This document shows, one piece after another, positions 9,193 through 18,685 of a stretch of DNA of 31,593 bases (its first letter is position 1; every line of letters starts with the position of its first letter). Source of the stretch: Euprymna scolopes (Eukaryota > Mollusca > Cephalopoda > Sepiida > Sepiolidae). The stretch spans positions 84,988,851-85,020,443 of the forward strand of contig CM044500.1 of the NCBI GenBank assembly GCA_024364805.1. Reading direction: 5' to 3'. The notes under the pieces were generated by a model that was given only the letters and a program-made list of their open reading frames with translations, was not told the origin of the DNA and searched no databases. Position numbers and translations under genes: made by a program.

Positions 9193-10344
9193 TCTATATA
9201 TATAAAAGCGAAAATGTGTGTGTGTTAGTGTGTTTGCATTTTTCTGTATGTCCGCAAAATAATTTTTTCCGGCGGCTTATCGAGGCCGTCGCTCATTTTT
9301 ACAACTTTTTATATCACATCGAAATCATAATATCTCCGAGTTATGAACGGGGGTCGCGTGTGCATTTGTGTATTTAATTTGCCGGACTTTCAAAAGCTAA
9401 ATATTCAACATTTTTTGATCGGCGCGGGTAGATTTGCCTTTTTCGTATAATAAAAGCGAAATTAATTTTTCCGGTCACGATCACCAGAAATGTCCGAAAG
9501 CAATCAGCTTTGATCAATGGCAATTGCTATTCAATTTAGACAATCCCCTTTAAATGGGGAGCTGGTCCACCCCCCTCACCATCATTTTGGGGAAGCCAAA
9601 ACTACCCCGCACTGAAATAAAGTAAACAAACCCCAAAAAGCTGCCCCGCAGTAAATAAAATACTGTTACGTCAACATAACGCTCCCGCGATGACCTCATT
9701 TAGCGGCCACCTGTCAATCAAACCTCTTTGACTCACTTTATAACCCTTAACTTAACACGCTTATCAATTTCTCTCACTCGTGGCTGAGATGCTTGGGTGG
9801 TTGGCTTTTTTTCCCTTTCATTTCCACCTTCGCGTCAAGGCTTCGGGGTTCTCACGTCAGATTCCGAGAGAAGTTTTCGCATACTTCCTAGATCGTAATA
9901 TCTTAGATTTGCAAACAGACATTGTCTCTATCTTTTTTTTCTTGATGGAATTTTACAAAATTCCCTCATTTTGAGTGTCTTTTTCGTATAAATAAAGCAA
10001 AACTAATTGAATGCAACCGACAATTCTCTGCCTTCTGGCTGGGTGGTATCTGTTCTGTAATTGGTCCTTGGTTTTTTGGGGAGCTGCTTTTTCCCCAACA
10101 TAAAAATGACCTTTGTGGGAGATTTAAAAGCAACGGCATTTCTGCAAGTCATCTTTTTGATTGACTACATTAAATTTGAATGCTTTACACTTCTGGTCGC
10201 ATCATGGAGTAGACGTAAGACATCAGGTTTTCTTTCACATCTTTTCCGCCTTCACGTCACAGGTTTGAGCTTGCTTACTACTGCTTTTTTTTTTGCTTTT
10301 TTTACACCTACAAACACCCGGGCAATACCAGGCACCCAGGCTAG
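9193..10344 (+). mobile_element. Non-autonomous Helitron, 1.15 kb, ends intact
   Basis: The 5' end is TCTATATATATAAAAGCG, the TC start typical of animal Helitrons. The 3' end has a GC-rich hairpin region (ACCCGGGCAATACCAGG) followed by CCCAGG and the terminal CTAG. It is flanked by A at 9192 and T at 10345, the A-T target that Helitrons use, with no duplication. The inner sequence is GC-richer than the host around it and has no rolling-circle replicase or helicase ORF, so it depends on a partner. Its last 130 bp resemble the 3' ends of the Helitrons at 15881-16320 and 25868-26299. Confidence 0.85.
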
Positions 10345-10591
10345 TTGTAAATAAAACTAAAAATGATTATTCCCAACCACTTATTTGTTTCTCCAACTGT
10401 CTAAACCTTCAATTTGCAACCAAACAAGCCAACAAGATTATCAGAATTTTAGTTTTATATAGATGGCACTGAAGTTTCTACTGAACCATTGCCAGACATT
10501 TTCTGGCCAATACAGAAAATAAAATCTGCTTAATTAAGTCTTAAATGATAGATTTTGAAGTGAAAATGTGAAATTATTTTGCTGAACTAAC
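10345..10591. other. Intron between exons F and G, short unassigned part
   Basis: AT-rich intron sequence downstream of the Helitron and next to the donor of exon F. Nothing recognised. Confidence 0.5.
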
Positions 10592-10689
10592 CTTCGTGCT
10601 GTGTGGAAGATTAAATTTACAACAATCAAGAGCGCAAAATCTAACAGGATCAATTTGTAAAACTGCTGACCGACATAAGTTTCCCAACA
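10592..10689 (-). CDS. TMC: TMC-like channel gene, exon F (CWE signature)
   Basis: Residues 249-280 plus a split Arg281. It begins CWETYVGQQFYKLILLDF, the signature of the TMC domain (CWET.VGQE.YKL...DF in vertebrates), and is the strongest single family diagnostic in the window. The sixth membrane segment runs KLILLDFALLIVVNLIF. The acceptor is TTTTCAG, immediately before the TGT of the signature Cys, and the donor is AG|GTTAGT. The exon joins exon E in phase 0 and exon G in phase 2. Confidence 0.97.
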
Positions 10690-11322
10690 CTGAAAATAAA
10701 AATAAAAATACATTATAACACATCATATATAATAAAATAGGCTAGCCCGAATCAAATAGAAATGTGTCAGGCAGATTACTACTTGAGTGTGTCTTTGAAA
10801 ATCCAATTGGCATAATTTTACAGAATAGATGAATATATAAGATTACTGATATTAGGTCAGTTTGTAGAAGGAACATTTGAAAATATTGTAATTTATTTAA
10901 TGCATATTGTTATTACTTATCATGTCACAATGATTAATGTATAACTTTTTCTTTCAGATTATTAAATGTTCTTAGTTATGCTCTACTCTACAAGTTTCAG
11001 AGGTTCCAATACAAATGCAGCAGTACGATCTATTCAGGATTCTTATAGAATTGATGCAATGAAAGAAAGAAGTTGTAAGGTGATGGTTTTCCTGTTTTCT
11101 TAAAGGAGATTTCAGCTTGAAAAATGAGACCAGAGGTGGTTGCCAAAAATAATTTGATTCAGATGTGTCGAATATACTAAGAGTCCTACAATCACTAGTG
11201 TAGCTAAGGGAGGGAGGCGGGGTCCATCCCGGATGACAGCCATGAGAGGGGGTATTCAATTATAGAACTTGGGAAGCATTTTAACAGGTGCTTCTTTTTT
11301 TTTTTTTTTTTTTTTTTTTTTT

Positions 11323-11464
11323 NNNNNNNNNNNNNNNNNNNNNNNNNNNNNNNNNNNNNNNNNNNNNNNNNNNNNNNNNNNNNNNNNNNNNNNNNNNNNN
11401 NNNNNNNNNNNNNNNNNNNNNNNNNNNNNNNNNNNNNNNNNNNNNNNNNNNNNNNNNNNNNNNN
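11323..11464. other. Assembly gap (run of N)
   Basis: 142 undetermined bases preceded by a pure T tract starting at 11295. The true length may differ from the number of N written. Confidence 0.99.
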
Positions 11465-11505
11465 CAGGCAGACGGAACAGAGTTCCACAGGCATGCAGTT
11501 TAATT
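11465..11505 (-). repeat. Scrap of LINE family Y next to the gap
   Basis: GACGGAACAGAGTTCCACAG and the following GCATGCAGTT also occur at 30040-30073, inside the minus-strand family Y LINE (codons for TACLWNSVPF). Either the LINE inserted into the hAT element, or two copies were collapsed at the gap. Confidence 0.6.
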
Positions 11506-12213
11506 AATCGTATTCCGTAAATAATGCACCAACATTAACCTAGCAGAATCATTTAATATTTCACAAGAATTCTGTTTACATTGGGGAGGTGCCCTCCCTC
11601 CCTTAGCATAGAGTGAAGTGGGGGTCAGTGGGGTGACATTTGAGCAGATCGCCCCAGGTGACGTTTACTCTAGCTACGCCACTGCCTACAATAACCTCTA
11701 CAGAAGTTATATACCAATCCAATAAATCTAATACAATTGTGTCACACCAACTGAAAAGAATGGAGACGATTTCAGTATTCAGAAAATGGGCCTTGCATGA
11801 TCTGCCTCTAGTGAACCTGCAACAAGTTGTTTTCTGTTGTGAATTTAGTTTTCACAACATCTTCACAAACCATTTTTGGGTAGGTTGTCACAGGTGATGA
11901 GAAGTGGATGCTCTACCATAACATTAAATGTCTGTGATCGTGGATAAATTGAGGAAAAAGACCTGTTGAGCAACTGAGAGCAGGACCCCATCGTAAAAAG
12001 ATCATGTTGAGCATATGATGGAGTACTGAAGGAATTGTCCTTTACAAATTTTTAGAAAATATTCAATCCATTACTGCTAGTCTTTATTATGATCAATTCC
12101 ATCATCTGAAAACTGCTTTGATCCAAAAAAGACTTTCTTTAGTCAACACAAAAGGGGTCAACTTCTGTCATGATAATACTCATCTTCATATAACATTACG
12201 GACCAAAGATCTC

Positions 12214-13097
12214 TGGTCCTGGATATGACCTTAAGCTATATCCAGTGGTGAGGCCCCAGCTTGCGGGCTTTGGGGAGTGTGGAGCCACCCTTTAATTACC
12301 ATTGCTCTCAGGTTCACTCTGACCCGGAGTGGTAGTACCTGTTAGGGTCCCAACTATGGGTTAAATAGAAACAGACTTGAAAACAACAAATATATTCTAT
12401 TAAAAAATTTTGGGTTTGTATTACTGTACACATAGATTCGAAAAAGTTGTCAAAAAACAAATATATAACAAATAAATGTTATCAAAAGCAAGATAAGTTA
12501 CTTTTCTACCAAACTGGATATATTTTTTGTGTTTTTATTCAATGTAACATGTTTATTCAGCTCGAAAAACATATTGTTTACTGATGTATTGGAAAATTCA
12601 AAATGGCGCCCGACTCTCGCTTTAACGCGGTAAGTTCTGGAAAAGGTGTTTTAGATAATAAACTAGACAAAATACTATTAAAAAAACCCCGAATATATGT
12701 CAACCTATGTCACGGTTATATATATTGAGCAAGTTTCTAGCAGTATTTTGTCTAGTTTTATATTTATAGCACCTTTTTCACAACTTACCGTGTTAAAGAG
12801 AGAGTCGGGCGCCATTTTGAATTTTCCAATACATCGGTAAACACAGTATGTTTTTCGAGCTGAATAAACACGTTATATTAAATAAAAACACTGAAAACAT
12901 ATCCAGTTAGGTAAAAAGTAACTTATCTTGCCTTTGATAACATTTATTTGTTATATATTTGTTTTTTGACAACTTTTTCGAATCTATGTGTACAGTAATA
13001 CAAACCCAAAATTTTTCCTCAAAATCTTTGGATTCGGCATTAAATAACCCGAAAAGGGTTGATATGCCGTAAAACAAAAACAACCAACCAACCAACC
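12214..13097 (+). mobile_element. SINE-like element, copy 1, holding a hairpin insert
   Basis: Begins TGGTCCTGGATATGACC and ends in a CCAA tail. The direct repeat AAAGATCTC stands on both sides (12205-12213 and 13098-13106). Flank and tail together match further, as ACCAAAGATCTC. The body matches the uninterrupted copy at 25058-25343 (opposite strand) over its whole length: GTGGTGAGGCC, GGGAGTGTGGAGCCACCCTT, GTAGTACCTGTTAGGGTCCC, ATATGCCGTAAAACAAAAAC. It lies between the second and third catalytic Asp of the mariner gene. The class is SINE-like from its size, tail and duplication; I could not assign a tRNA or 5S head with confidence. Confidence 0.85.
12412..13007. mobile_element. 596-bp foldback element inside the SINE
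   Basis: Starts GGGTTTGTATTACTGTACAC and ends with its reverse complement. The arms are about 265 bp each (12412-12677 and about 12746-13007) and pair almost perfectly around a loop of about 70 bp. The 8-bp sequence AAAATTTT flanks both sides, consistent with a target duplication, although it is itself palindromic and could belong to the ends. Each arm carries a GC-rich motif, AAAATGGCGCCCGACTCTC or near-identical, in an otherwise AT-rich element. Comparison with the SINE at 25058-25343, which lacks it, defines the insertion. No ORF. Confidence 0.9.
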
Positions 13098-13439
13098 AAA
13101 GATCTCCTTGGAGAACTTGGTTGGGAAATTTACCTCGTCCCGCATATTCTCCTGATCTAGCTACTTCAGATTGTCACTTATTTCGAAAATAAGAAAACCA
13201 TTTAGATGGCCTTAGGTTAACATAATGCATGTTCAATCTCCTCTCCTTAAGTTAATATTTCACATCCAAACCTAACAAATTTTACAAACGAGGTGTTTAT
13301 AAGGTTGAGAGATAGAATTATTGTTATGAATAAAGATTAAAAAAAACAAAAAAAAACACAGGTTTTCATTTGTCTTGAGGCGATTCTATCTTCTTTATTA
13401 TGATTAGTGTTACATAATAATGACCAGGTTCAAATGAAC

Positions 13440-13680
13440 AGTCTTGAATTACACCTGAAAGGTCAGAAGTCATCCCAGCGAAAGTTTTCAGAAAATGGGC
13501 CTCCAGAAAACCTGCAACAACAAGTGTTTTCCATTGCGAATCTAGTTTTCACAACACCTTCAGAACCTATTTTTGGGTAAGCTTGTCAGAAGTTATGAGA
13601 AGTGAATCCTCTACCATAATCTTGAACTTCAGCAATCAAGGATAAATTGAGGAGAAAGACCAGTTCAGCAACTGAGGCAG
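13440..13680 (+). repeat. Second mariner relic
   Basis: Repeats the part of the mariner gene at 11765-11990: TTCAGAAAATGGGCCT, CCTGCAACAA, TAGTTTTCACAACA, then TTTTTGGGTAAGC, ATAAATTGAGGAGAAAGACC. It is shorter and diverged, with stops. It may be a separate insertion or a local duplication of the larger relic that ends about 100 bp upstream. Confidence 0.65.
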
Positions 13681-13968
13681 ATATTTTTCTCTGCTCCGTT
13701 AGATTCATTTCAGATTTCCTATCCATGATGTCATATCATGACAAACTCCTAAACTTTAACTTAACTTCAAAATGGAATTTTTTCATTTTTCATTTTATAA
13801 TTAATTTTAAGTTTACATGAAAAATTCCAATTTTCACCATCAACATCTAAATATTACTACACTGGATTCATTGTATACCTGAACCTTTGAAATGATCTGA
13901 TACCAGGACAAGAAGATTATTACTATCTGAAGGGGGGGGGGGAATTGAATGGATTTAACAAATCTTAC

Positions 13969-14083
13969 CTGAATTTCACCATCTTCTCCATAGCCACACT
14001 GATCCTCAGATTCATTTAACTCCAGTTTTACATACAATGAAAACAGAAGGATTGCCAAAGAAGCAAGACGTAATAAGGTAATT
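13969..14083 (-). CDS. TMC: TMC-like channel gene, exon E
   Basis: Residues 210-248. The first base completes Arg210, giving TLLRITLLRLASLAILLFSL, the fifth membrane segment and a close match to the family's TLIRxVFLRLASLxVLLxSL. The extracellular part NESEDQCGYGEDGEIQ follows, with an NES glycosylation candidate and a cysteine in the position of the DQC-CGY stretch of TMC7. The acceptor lies directly after a pure T tract of more than 20 bases on the minus strand, an extreme polypyrimidine tract. The donor is GTAAGA, phase 0. Confidence 0.95.
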
Positions 14084-14086
14084 CTG

Positions 14087-14117
<31 letters not shown>

Positions 14118-14250
14118 ATTCATATGGAAAAAATTTTGATATCATAATGGGATACTATGATGGTGCCAGGTTATGCAAGTTAATAGGAATCATTGTTAAA
14201 AACAAGTGCACACCAGAATAAGCATATCTTGCATATCAATCATAAAAAAT

Positions 14251-14490
14251 CTCACCTCTTCACTGTAAAGGTCCCTAGATGTCAGAAAGCCTTCTACTCT
14301 AATAGCTTCTTCCCTCAAACTGTTAGACTCTGAAATTCCCTCCCTGTTTCCCTGACTGTACTAGCATGCAAAAGTTTAAATGTAATGTGAATAGATATCT
14401 CACTCATCTCAGAGTCCCACATAGACATGATTTCTGATAGTAGCTCCTTACGTCCAAGTAACAATATGCCTTGTTTGCAGTAAACAAGAG
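14251..14490 (+). repeat. LINE 3' end, family X, copy 4 (clearest)
   Basis: Translation shows RCQKAFYSNSFFPQTVRL then NSLPVSLTVLACKSLNVM, like the C-terminus of a LINE reverse transcriptase (F.P.(T)..LWNSLP). Stops are present. It matches copies at 709-945, 2190-2433 and 8985-9160. It lies just 5' of exon E on the other strand. Confidence 0.6.
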
Positions 14491-14631
14491 TATAATGCTC
14501 CCTATCTTGGATTGAGCATATTAGGAAGTAATATACAAACTGCCATTAGCATATTAAGTGATGCTCTTTGTGTAAACAAATCGAGCTTAGGCATTTGGAT
14601 GATGTCAAAACATTGTTAATTTATTATCTAC

Positions 14632-14765
14632 ACAGGAGCAGCCGAAGAGCGTAATGGTAAGAAGCCTTGATTGTGCGGTCAAATTTCGATCCTGGCTTGA
14701 GGTAGTTGCCTGTCTAGCCGCACTGATGAGCTGTGATACAGCGAAACAGTACTGTATGTGAATGA
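14632..14765 (+). repeat. tRNA-type SINE relic with TATG tail
   Basis: GCAGCCGAAGAGCGTAATGG resembles the first promoter box region and GGTCAAATTTCGATCC the second (GGTTCGANTCC). A tRNA-unrelated part follows (CACTGATGAGCTGTGATACA, GCGAAACAGTACTG), then a TATG microsatellite up to about 14813. No target duplication checked with certainty. Confidence 0.45.
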
Positions 14766-14814
14766 CTATATATACATGTATACATGTATGTATGTATGTA
14801 TGTATGTTTGCATG

Positions 14815-15880
14815 TGACCCCCATGCTTTGCTATCCATAACAGAAGTTTTCTGTATACTTTTTAGCGCTTGAAGAGCTAAAATCATTCTATTAACTTAAT
14901 TTTGTCTTTTATGGATGCCAAAGCGCACTTGTTACACATGGTTGATATCCATAAATACTTTTATTCTAGCATGCACTTGTTCCTTCTCTTATCCCAATTC
15001 TGCATATCAGCCAAGATACTGACCGTTTTTTGGTAGTAATAAGGTAAGTCAAGATTATTTTTACCACTCGATCCAGATTCTGTATCAATTGGTATGCCAG
15101 AGTAACCTAACTCTTAGAATGACTTGATCAATAAAGAAACATTAATATTTATTAAATTGGTAAGTTAATGTTTGAGAGAAAAAAAAACATTGTTTCTACC
15201 AGTCAGAGTTAGCAGCCAAAGCAATTTATTTGTTTTCAAATGAAATACATGACATGTTTTGAAGAAAGAATAAGGATATTATGCTGTAGTTAGCAAGGAA
15301 GAAGTCCTGGAATATTGTTTTATTTACATTAACATAGTGGGATCTAATTCAATAATTCAATGTTATGATCTGGAATTTCTTTACTTTCCTGGGCAATGCC
15401 GGGACAAGTTAGTATGAAATAATTTTGAAAGAGAATGTAGAAAAATTTTATAAATAAGATCTATGCAATATTTTTTAAAGAGTGAAGATTTCTTGGCTGG
15501 AGAGGAAATGAAGAGGAGAAAATGGAAGGGAGAGAAATTTGAAGAGAGGAAGGGATTAGAGAGATATAAAGTGAGAGAATTTGATAGTTGTGCAGAATAG
15601 TGAATTTTGGAATAAACATAATTCAGGTGAAAACATTATTACATACTTACATGTTATGTTGAGATTTAAAAAAATACGACAAATAATCTAGTAGAAGGTG
15701 TGTGAGATCTAGTTTTTAAAAAACAATCATCCACGATAAGTGGAGGACATTTTGTATTTTGAAATGGCGAATTTTAATTGAAAGCAAGGGAGCAAACTCA
15801 GTTTTGTCAAAATGATCGATTACAGTTACCTCCCCTGGATTCTGAGAATTATGCATATTAAAACATGCAATAAAACGCCA
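14815..15880. other. Intron between exons D and E, unassigned part
   Basis: AT-rich. At 15388-15412 CCTGGGCAATGCCGGG followed by TTAGT looks like a decayed Helitron 3' end, but no matching 5' end was found. GA-rich stretch at 15490-15570. No exon or RNA gene seen. Confidence 0.4.
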
Positions 15881-16320
15881 TCTATAAATATAAATCTCAC
15901 CTGTCTGTTTAAATGTATGTATGTATGTATGCATGTTTGTATGTGTGCCTAAAACTTTTGACAGATGCGTTAGAATGTGACGAAACTGGTATCGTTTTAA
16001 ACCCCGAACATTCGGACTACAAATATTAAGAAATTGGCCAAAAACATTAATTCCTTTACCCTCAATGGAGCAGTTTTCTACAAAGAGGAGTCAGCTTTTT
16101 TCACAGATATTCATCAACTCTTTTCGCTTGACTAGCCTTTATTTTGATGTTCGTCACATCTGGTTTTGCGATGGACGCAACAGCAAAGGTATCACTTTTC
16201 TTTTCATGTTCTTTTCCTTCTTCATGGTACAGGTTTGACCCTGCATGTCTACTACCAATGTTTTTTTTTTGCTCAGCACACACTTTCAAACACCTGGGCA
16301 ACGCCGGGAATCCAGGCCAG
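15881..16320 (+). mobile_element. Short Helitron, 440 bp, copy 1
   Basis: Starts TCTATAAATATAAATCTC after A (15880) and ends CACCTGGGCAACGCCGGG, AATCCAGG, CCAG before T (16321). The terminal CTAG has mutated to CCAG. It is co-linear throughout with the copy at 25868-26299 (GCCTAAAACTTT, CGGAC.ACAAATAT, AAAAACATTAAT, CTTTTCG.TTGACTAGCCTT, GCGATGGACGCAA). There is no coding capacity. A TATG microsatellite lies near its 5' end (15915-15943). Confidence 0.85.
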
Positions 16321-16624
16321 TAAATCAATAAACTCGATAATTTTAATTTTTATCTGTAATTCATTGTTCTACTGTCATAATTTTTGGAGTTTATACTAGT
16401 TTCGACACGACATGTAAGTATTTAATAATGTTTTCACCAGAAATGTGTTGGTTTCAAAACCCACTATTCTGCACAAACACCAAGAAATTTAAAAAAAAAA
16501 AAAAAAATGCTACACACACTTTTTAACTTTTCTATTTTGTTGTCCATGTTCCCGAGCAACACAGAGTAACCATGCTAGTAATAAAAAGTAATTTTGAAAG
16601 TGGATCGAGAGAAAGATTTCTTAC
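16321..16624. other. Intron sequence next to exon D, possible Helitron end
   Basis: AT-rich, with an A tract at 16491-16507. CCCGAGCAACACAGAGTAAC followed by CATGCTAGT (CTAG at 16575-16578) looks like another Helitron 3' end, 46 bp from the donor of exon D. Its 5' end was not found. Confidence 0.4.
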
Positions 16625-16788
16625 CTGAGTAGTGTCAGCTTAATTTCATAAGATGATGTATATTCCTCAAATTTCACCAAGAAGTTGAAAAGCAAAGGTA
16701 CAGTTACATTCAACAGACTGATGATGAGTGAGGGTAAAAACTGAATGACTAATTCAATGAACGTGTTGTTAAACGTCCGTTTCTGCAG
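16625..16788 (-). CDS. TMC: TMC-like channel gene, exon D
   Basis: Residues 156-209 plus two bases of Arg210. It starts LQKRTFNNTF, with a possible glycosylation site NNT in the loop after segment 3. Next comes LVIQFLPSLIISLLNVTVP, the fourth membrane segment, which matches the family's (V)QYLPSxxIxxxNxxxP. Then comes VKFEEYTSSYEIKLTLL, matching the highly conserved KFEDYTPAFEIKLTLIR. The acceptor is CTCCACAG and the donor AG|GTAAGA. An acceptor six bases downstream (CTGCAG) would also keep frame and drop two residues, so the exact start is slightly uncertain. Confidence 0.95.
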
Positions 16789-16851
16789 CTGTGGAGACAA
16801 AAAATAAAACAACAACTCAGCAGTTGGTCAACATTTAACACATAATCCTAA

Positions 16852-17138
16852 TTCATTTATTTATTGCGGACTATTATCCTCATCTTTTAGTTGTTTCATG
16901 ATGTTTAGACTAACTATTCCTCTGGCTTAAGTCAGGTAGTAACTGCAATAGGATAGTAACTTCGAATCTTCTAACTGCATTCTCAGCAATTACTGCCTTC
17001 CATAGTTGTTTTTTGTCTCACCATGTTTTGGCCAACTAAGCCTCTGGCCTACTTTGGGTAGGATTGAAACCGCTATCTGCAGACAATGCTCACTTGGAAT
17101 CGTAGAGATCCAGCGTCTCTATCCACTGCATGAGGAGG
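16852..17138 (-). mobile_element. tRNA-derived SINE with full head and tail
   Basis: On the minus strand the head reads GCAGTGGATAGAGACGCTGG (first promoter box region), then, about 55 bp on, GCGGTTTCAATCCTACCC (second box, close to GGTTCGANTCC). The body carries GGCCAAAACATGGTGAGAC and, again further on, CTAAACATCATGAAACAACT. It ends in GATGAGGATAATAGTCCGCA and an ATAAATAAAT tail. The same tail occurs at 5862-5950 and 5985-6095. It lies just upstream of exon D in the gene's direction. Confidence 0.7.
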
Positions 17139-17758
17139 GTATAGAAATTCTTCTTTGGCCTATGATAACTGAGAAGAACAGATGTGAAACGACATTGTCC
17201 CGGCCAGCCCTGGCAGGGAGGAGGAATGGCTACGATGTGCACAGGTGGCTTATTTAAATACGTAAGTGGCCTCCCTCGCTTAAATTCATTCCTCCTAATC
17301 TCCTTTTCACGTGTACACATGCATTTCAGTTTTCTTTTAAAGCCAAACCAATATCTACAAAGTTTGATATCAAATATTAAGTTGCGACAGTAAGCATGCA
17401 TGTAACACTGACGATAGTTTTAAAATACTGCTCCTTTTTCATTTCATTAACATTTTTTAATCTGTTTATATCTGTATTTAATGGATAATGATCGCTGACC
17501 ATTATAATTTTATAGTATGTTGTAATAGAAATTTTTTCTGACTCTAAAAATTTATCAACCGCCAACATTGCAGTTTCAAATGAAAGTCCCTTATATTGAT
17601 CTGTGTCAGAAAAAGAATTTAAACAACTGTACAATCGTTTTTTATAAAGTGCAGCATATGACCTGCTTTGGTTGATGCACTAGCTCCAACTTCCACCAGA
17701 GGTAACAAAATCACCTCAGAGCTCTAAAGTGAAGTCTGCCAATTTGTGTTCTGATGAA
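17139..17758. other. Intron between exons C and D, unassigned part
   Basis: A GC-richer block at 17150-17290 (TTGTCCCGGCCAGCCCTGG) interrupts AT-rich sequence. The overlapping short frames on both strands show no family resemblance. Nothing else seen. Confidence 0.4.
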
Positions 17759-18646
17759 CAGGGTTTGTACAGATTTTCAATGTCTATTTTCAAGGCCTTC
17801 TCCAGACACAATTCAAGTTTTCAAAACAAAATTTGAGGTTTGTTTTACAATTCACAGTGATTGGAAAAAGTGGTAAAAAATCAAATATACAACAAATAAA
17901 TGTTACCATAGCCAATAAAAGTTACTTTGCAATTTACTTGCATCATTTTTTAGTGTTTTTTTTTGTTTTTTGTTTTTTTTAAGTAATTTTAAATGCTTTG
18001 GATTTCATCCAAAACATTAACTCTCTTTGTCTTTTAAATTTCAAACCAAGATGACTGTGGTCTTATCCATTTTTTTTTGTCAGGCCGAGTTCATTTTCAG
18101 TTATCACAATTTTTTTTTTTTTTTTTTTTGGGGGGGGGGGTCCCATCTGTACAAGTAAAGATTGGGGGAGGCCATTTTTATTTATGGTGGTCACCACTAC
18201 TCCTCCCCCCTTGTGTCTCCCTCCAAATTAAATTATAAATAAAAGCAAAAATAGATTTGAATACCCCTCTCCAAAAAAAAAGTGAGAAAAAAAATTTTTG
18301 ATAATTAAAACCTAAACCGGTTATGTTCCTTTATCGCAAAACTACCCAAGGTACTTTTGTATTCACCATACTTCTATGTAATTTCAGAACAATGTATTTC
18401 GATTTTATTTTCAATATTTAAAAAATATTTTAATGGTATTTTATTAATACTTAAAAAATAATATAATACTATTTATTTTAGTTTATATTTTGACACAAAT
18501 TTTTACTGTATATGCAATATTCAAGGCCTTTCAAGACATTTTCAAGAAATCTTCCATATTTTCAAGGATTTTTCAAGGTAATAGAAATAAAGCTTTTTCA
18601 AGGTAAAAGTCAAAATTCAAGGACTTTTCAAGTCTATGCTAACACT
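17759..18646. mobile_element. Possible decayed hAT element (tail-to-tail TTTTCAAGG ends)
   Basis: The left end CAGGGTTTGTACAGATTTTC is followed by TTTTCAAGGCCTT. The right end has repeated TTTTCAAGG motifs and TTCAAGGACTTTTCAAGTCT, ending CTATGCTAACACTCG. The last 15 bases match the inverse of the left end at about 10 positions. This pattern (CAGGGTTYGTACAG... plus CTTGAA repeats) is familiar from hAT elements of many animals. No target duplication was found and the middle (T/G tracts at 18109-18140) gives no transposase, so the call is weak. Confidence 0.4.
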
Positions 18647-18685
18647 CGATAAAACTTCTGATTGGTTAGTGGCTAATCACTCCAG

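Larger units (their letters stand above)
11193..11684. mobile_element. hAT-type element with 8-bp target duplication
   Basis: The ends are CACTAGTGTAGCTA and, inverted, CAGTGGCGTAGCTA, 11 of 14 matching. The direct repeat CCTACAAT stands on both sides (11185-11192 and 11685-11692), an 8-bp target duplication as made by hAT transposases. It splits the N-terminal part of the mariner gene. GC-rich subterminal parts (GGGAGGGAGGCGGGG; inverted CCCTCCCTCCC) are typical of such elements. The middle contains a T tract, the 142-bp gap and a LINE scrap, so the internal structure is unknown. Confidence 0.85.
10966..13345 (+). pseudogene. Dead mariner transposase, interrupted by two insertions
   Basis: Plus-strand pieces follow a mariner transposase in order. 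First, NAAVRSIQDSYRIDAMKE, then GDFSLKNETR (family GDFSLEDE.R), before the hAT insert at 11193. Second, after it, SHQLKRMETISVFRKWALHD. Third, VTGDEKWMLYHNIKC with the first catalytic Asp, then WSTEGIVLYKFLE, SLVNTKGVNFCHDNTH with the second Asp, and TLRTKDL. The SINE begins at 12214. Past 13107, LGELGWEIYL and YSPDLATSDCHLF carry the third Asp. Without the insertions about 1 kb remains, the usual length. Several stops and frameshifts show it is dead. No terminal inverted repeats recognised with certainty. Confidence 0.85.

Noticed and set aside
9780-10354. Two plus-strand frames of 64 and 97 residues
   Set aside because: They lie wholly inside the non-autonomous Helitron and show no replicase, helicase or host-gene similarity that I recognise.
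11204-11520. Frames crossing the run of N
   Set aside because: Most of the frame is undetermined sequence and poly(T).
16852-17138. Functional tRNA gene
   Set aside because: The promoter boxes are present but a tRNA cloverleaf with matching acceptor stem is not; tail and body identify a SINE.
17006-17401. Overlapping frames on both strands of 69 to 103 residues
   Set aside because: Partly the SINE head in GC-richer DNA; no family resemblance or splice logic with the TMC gene.
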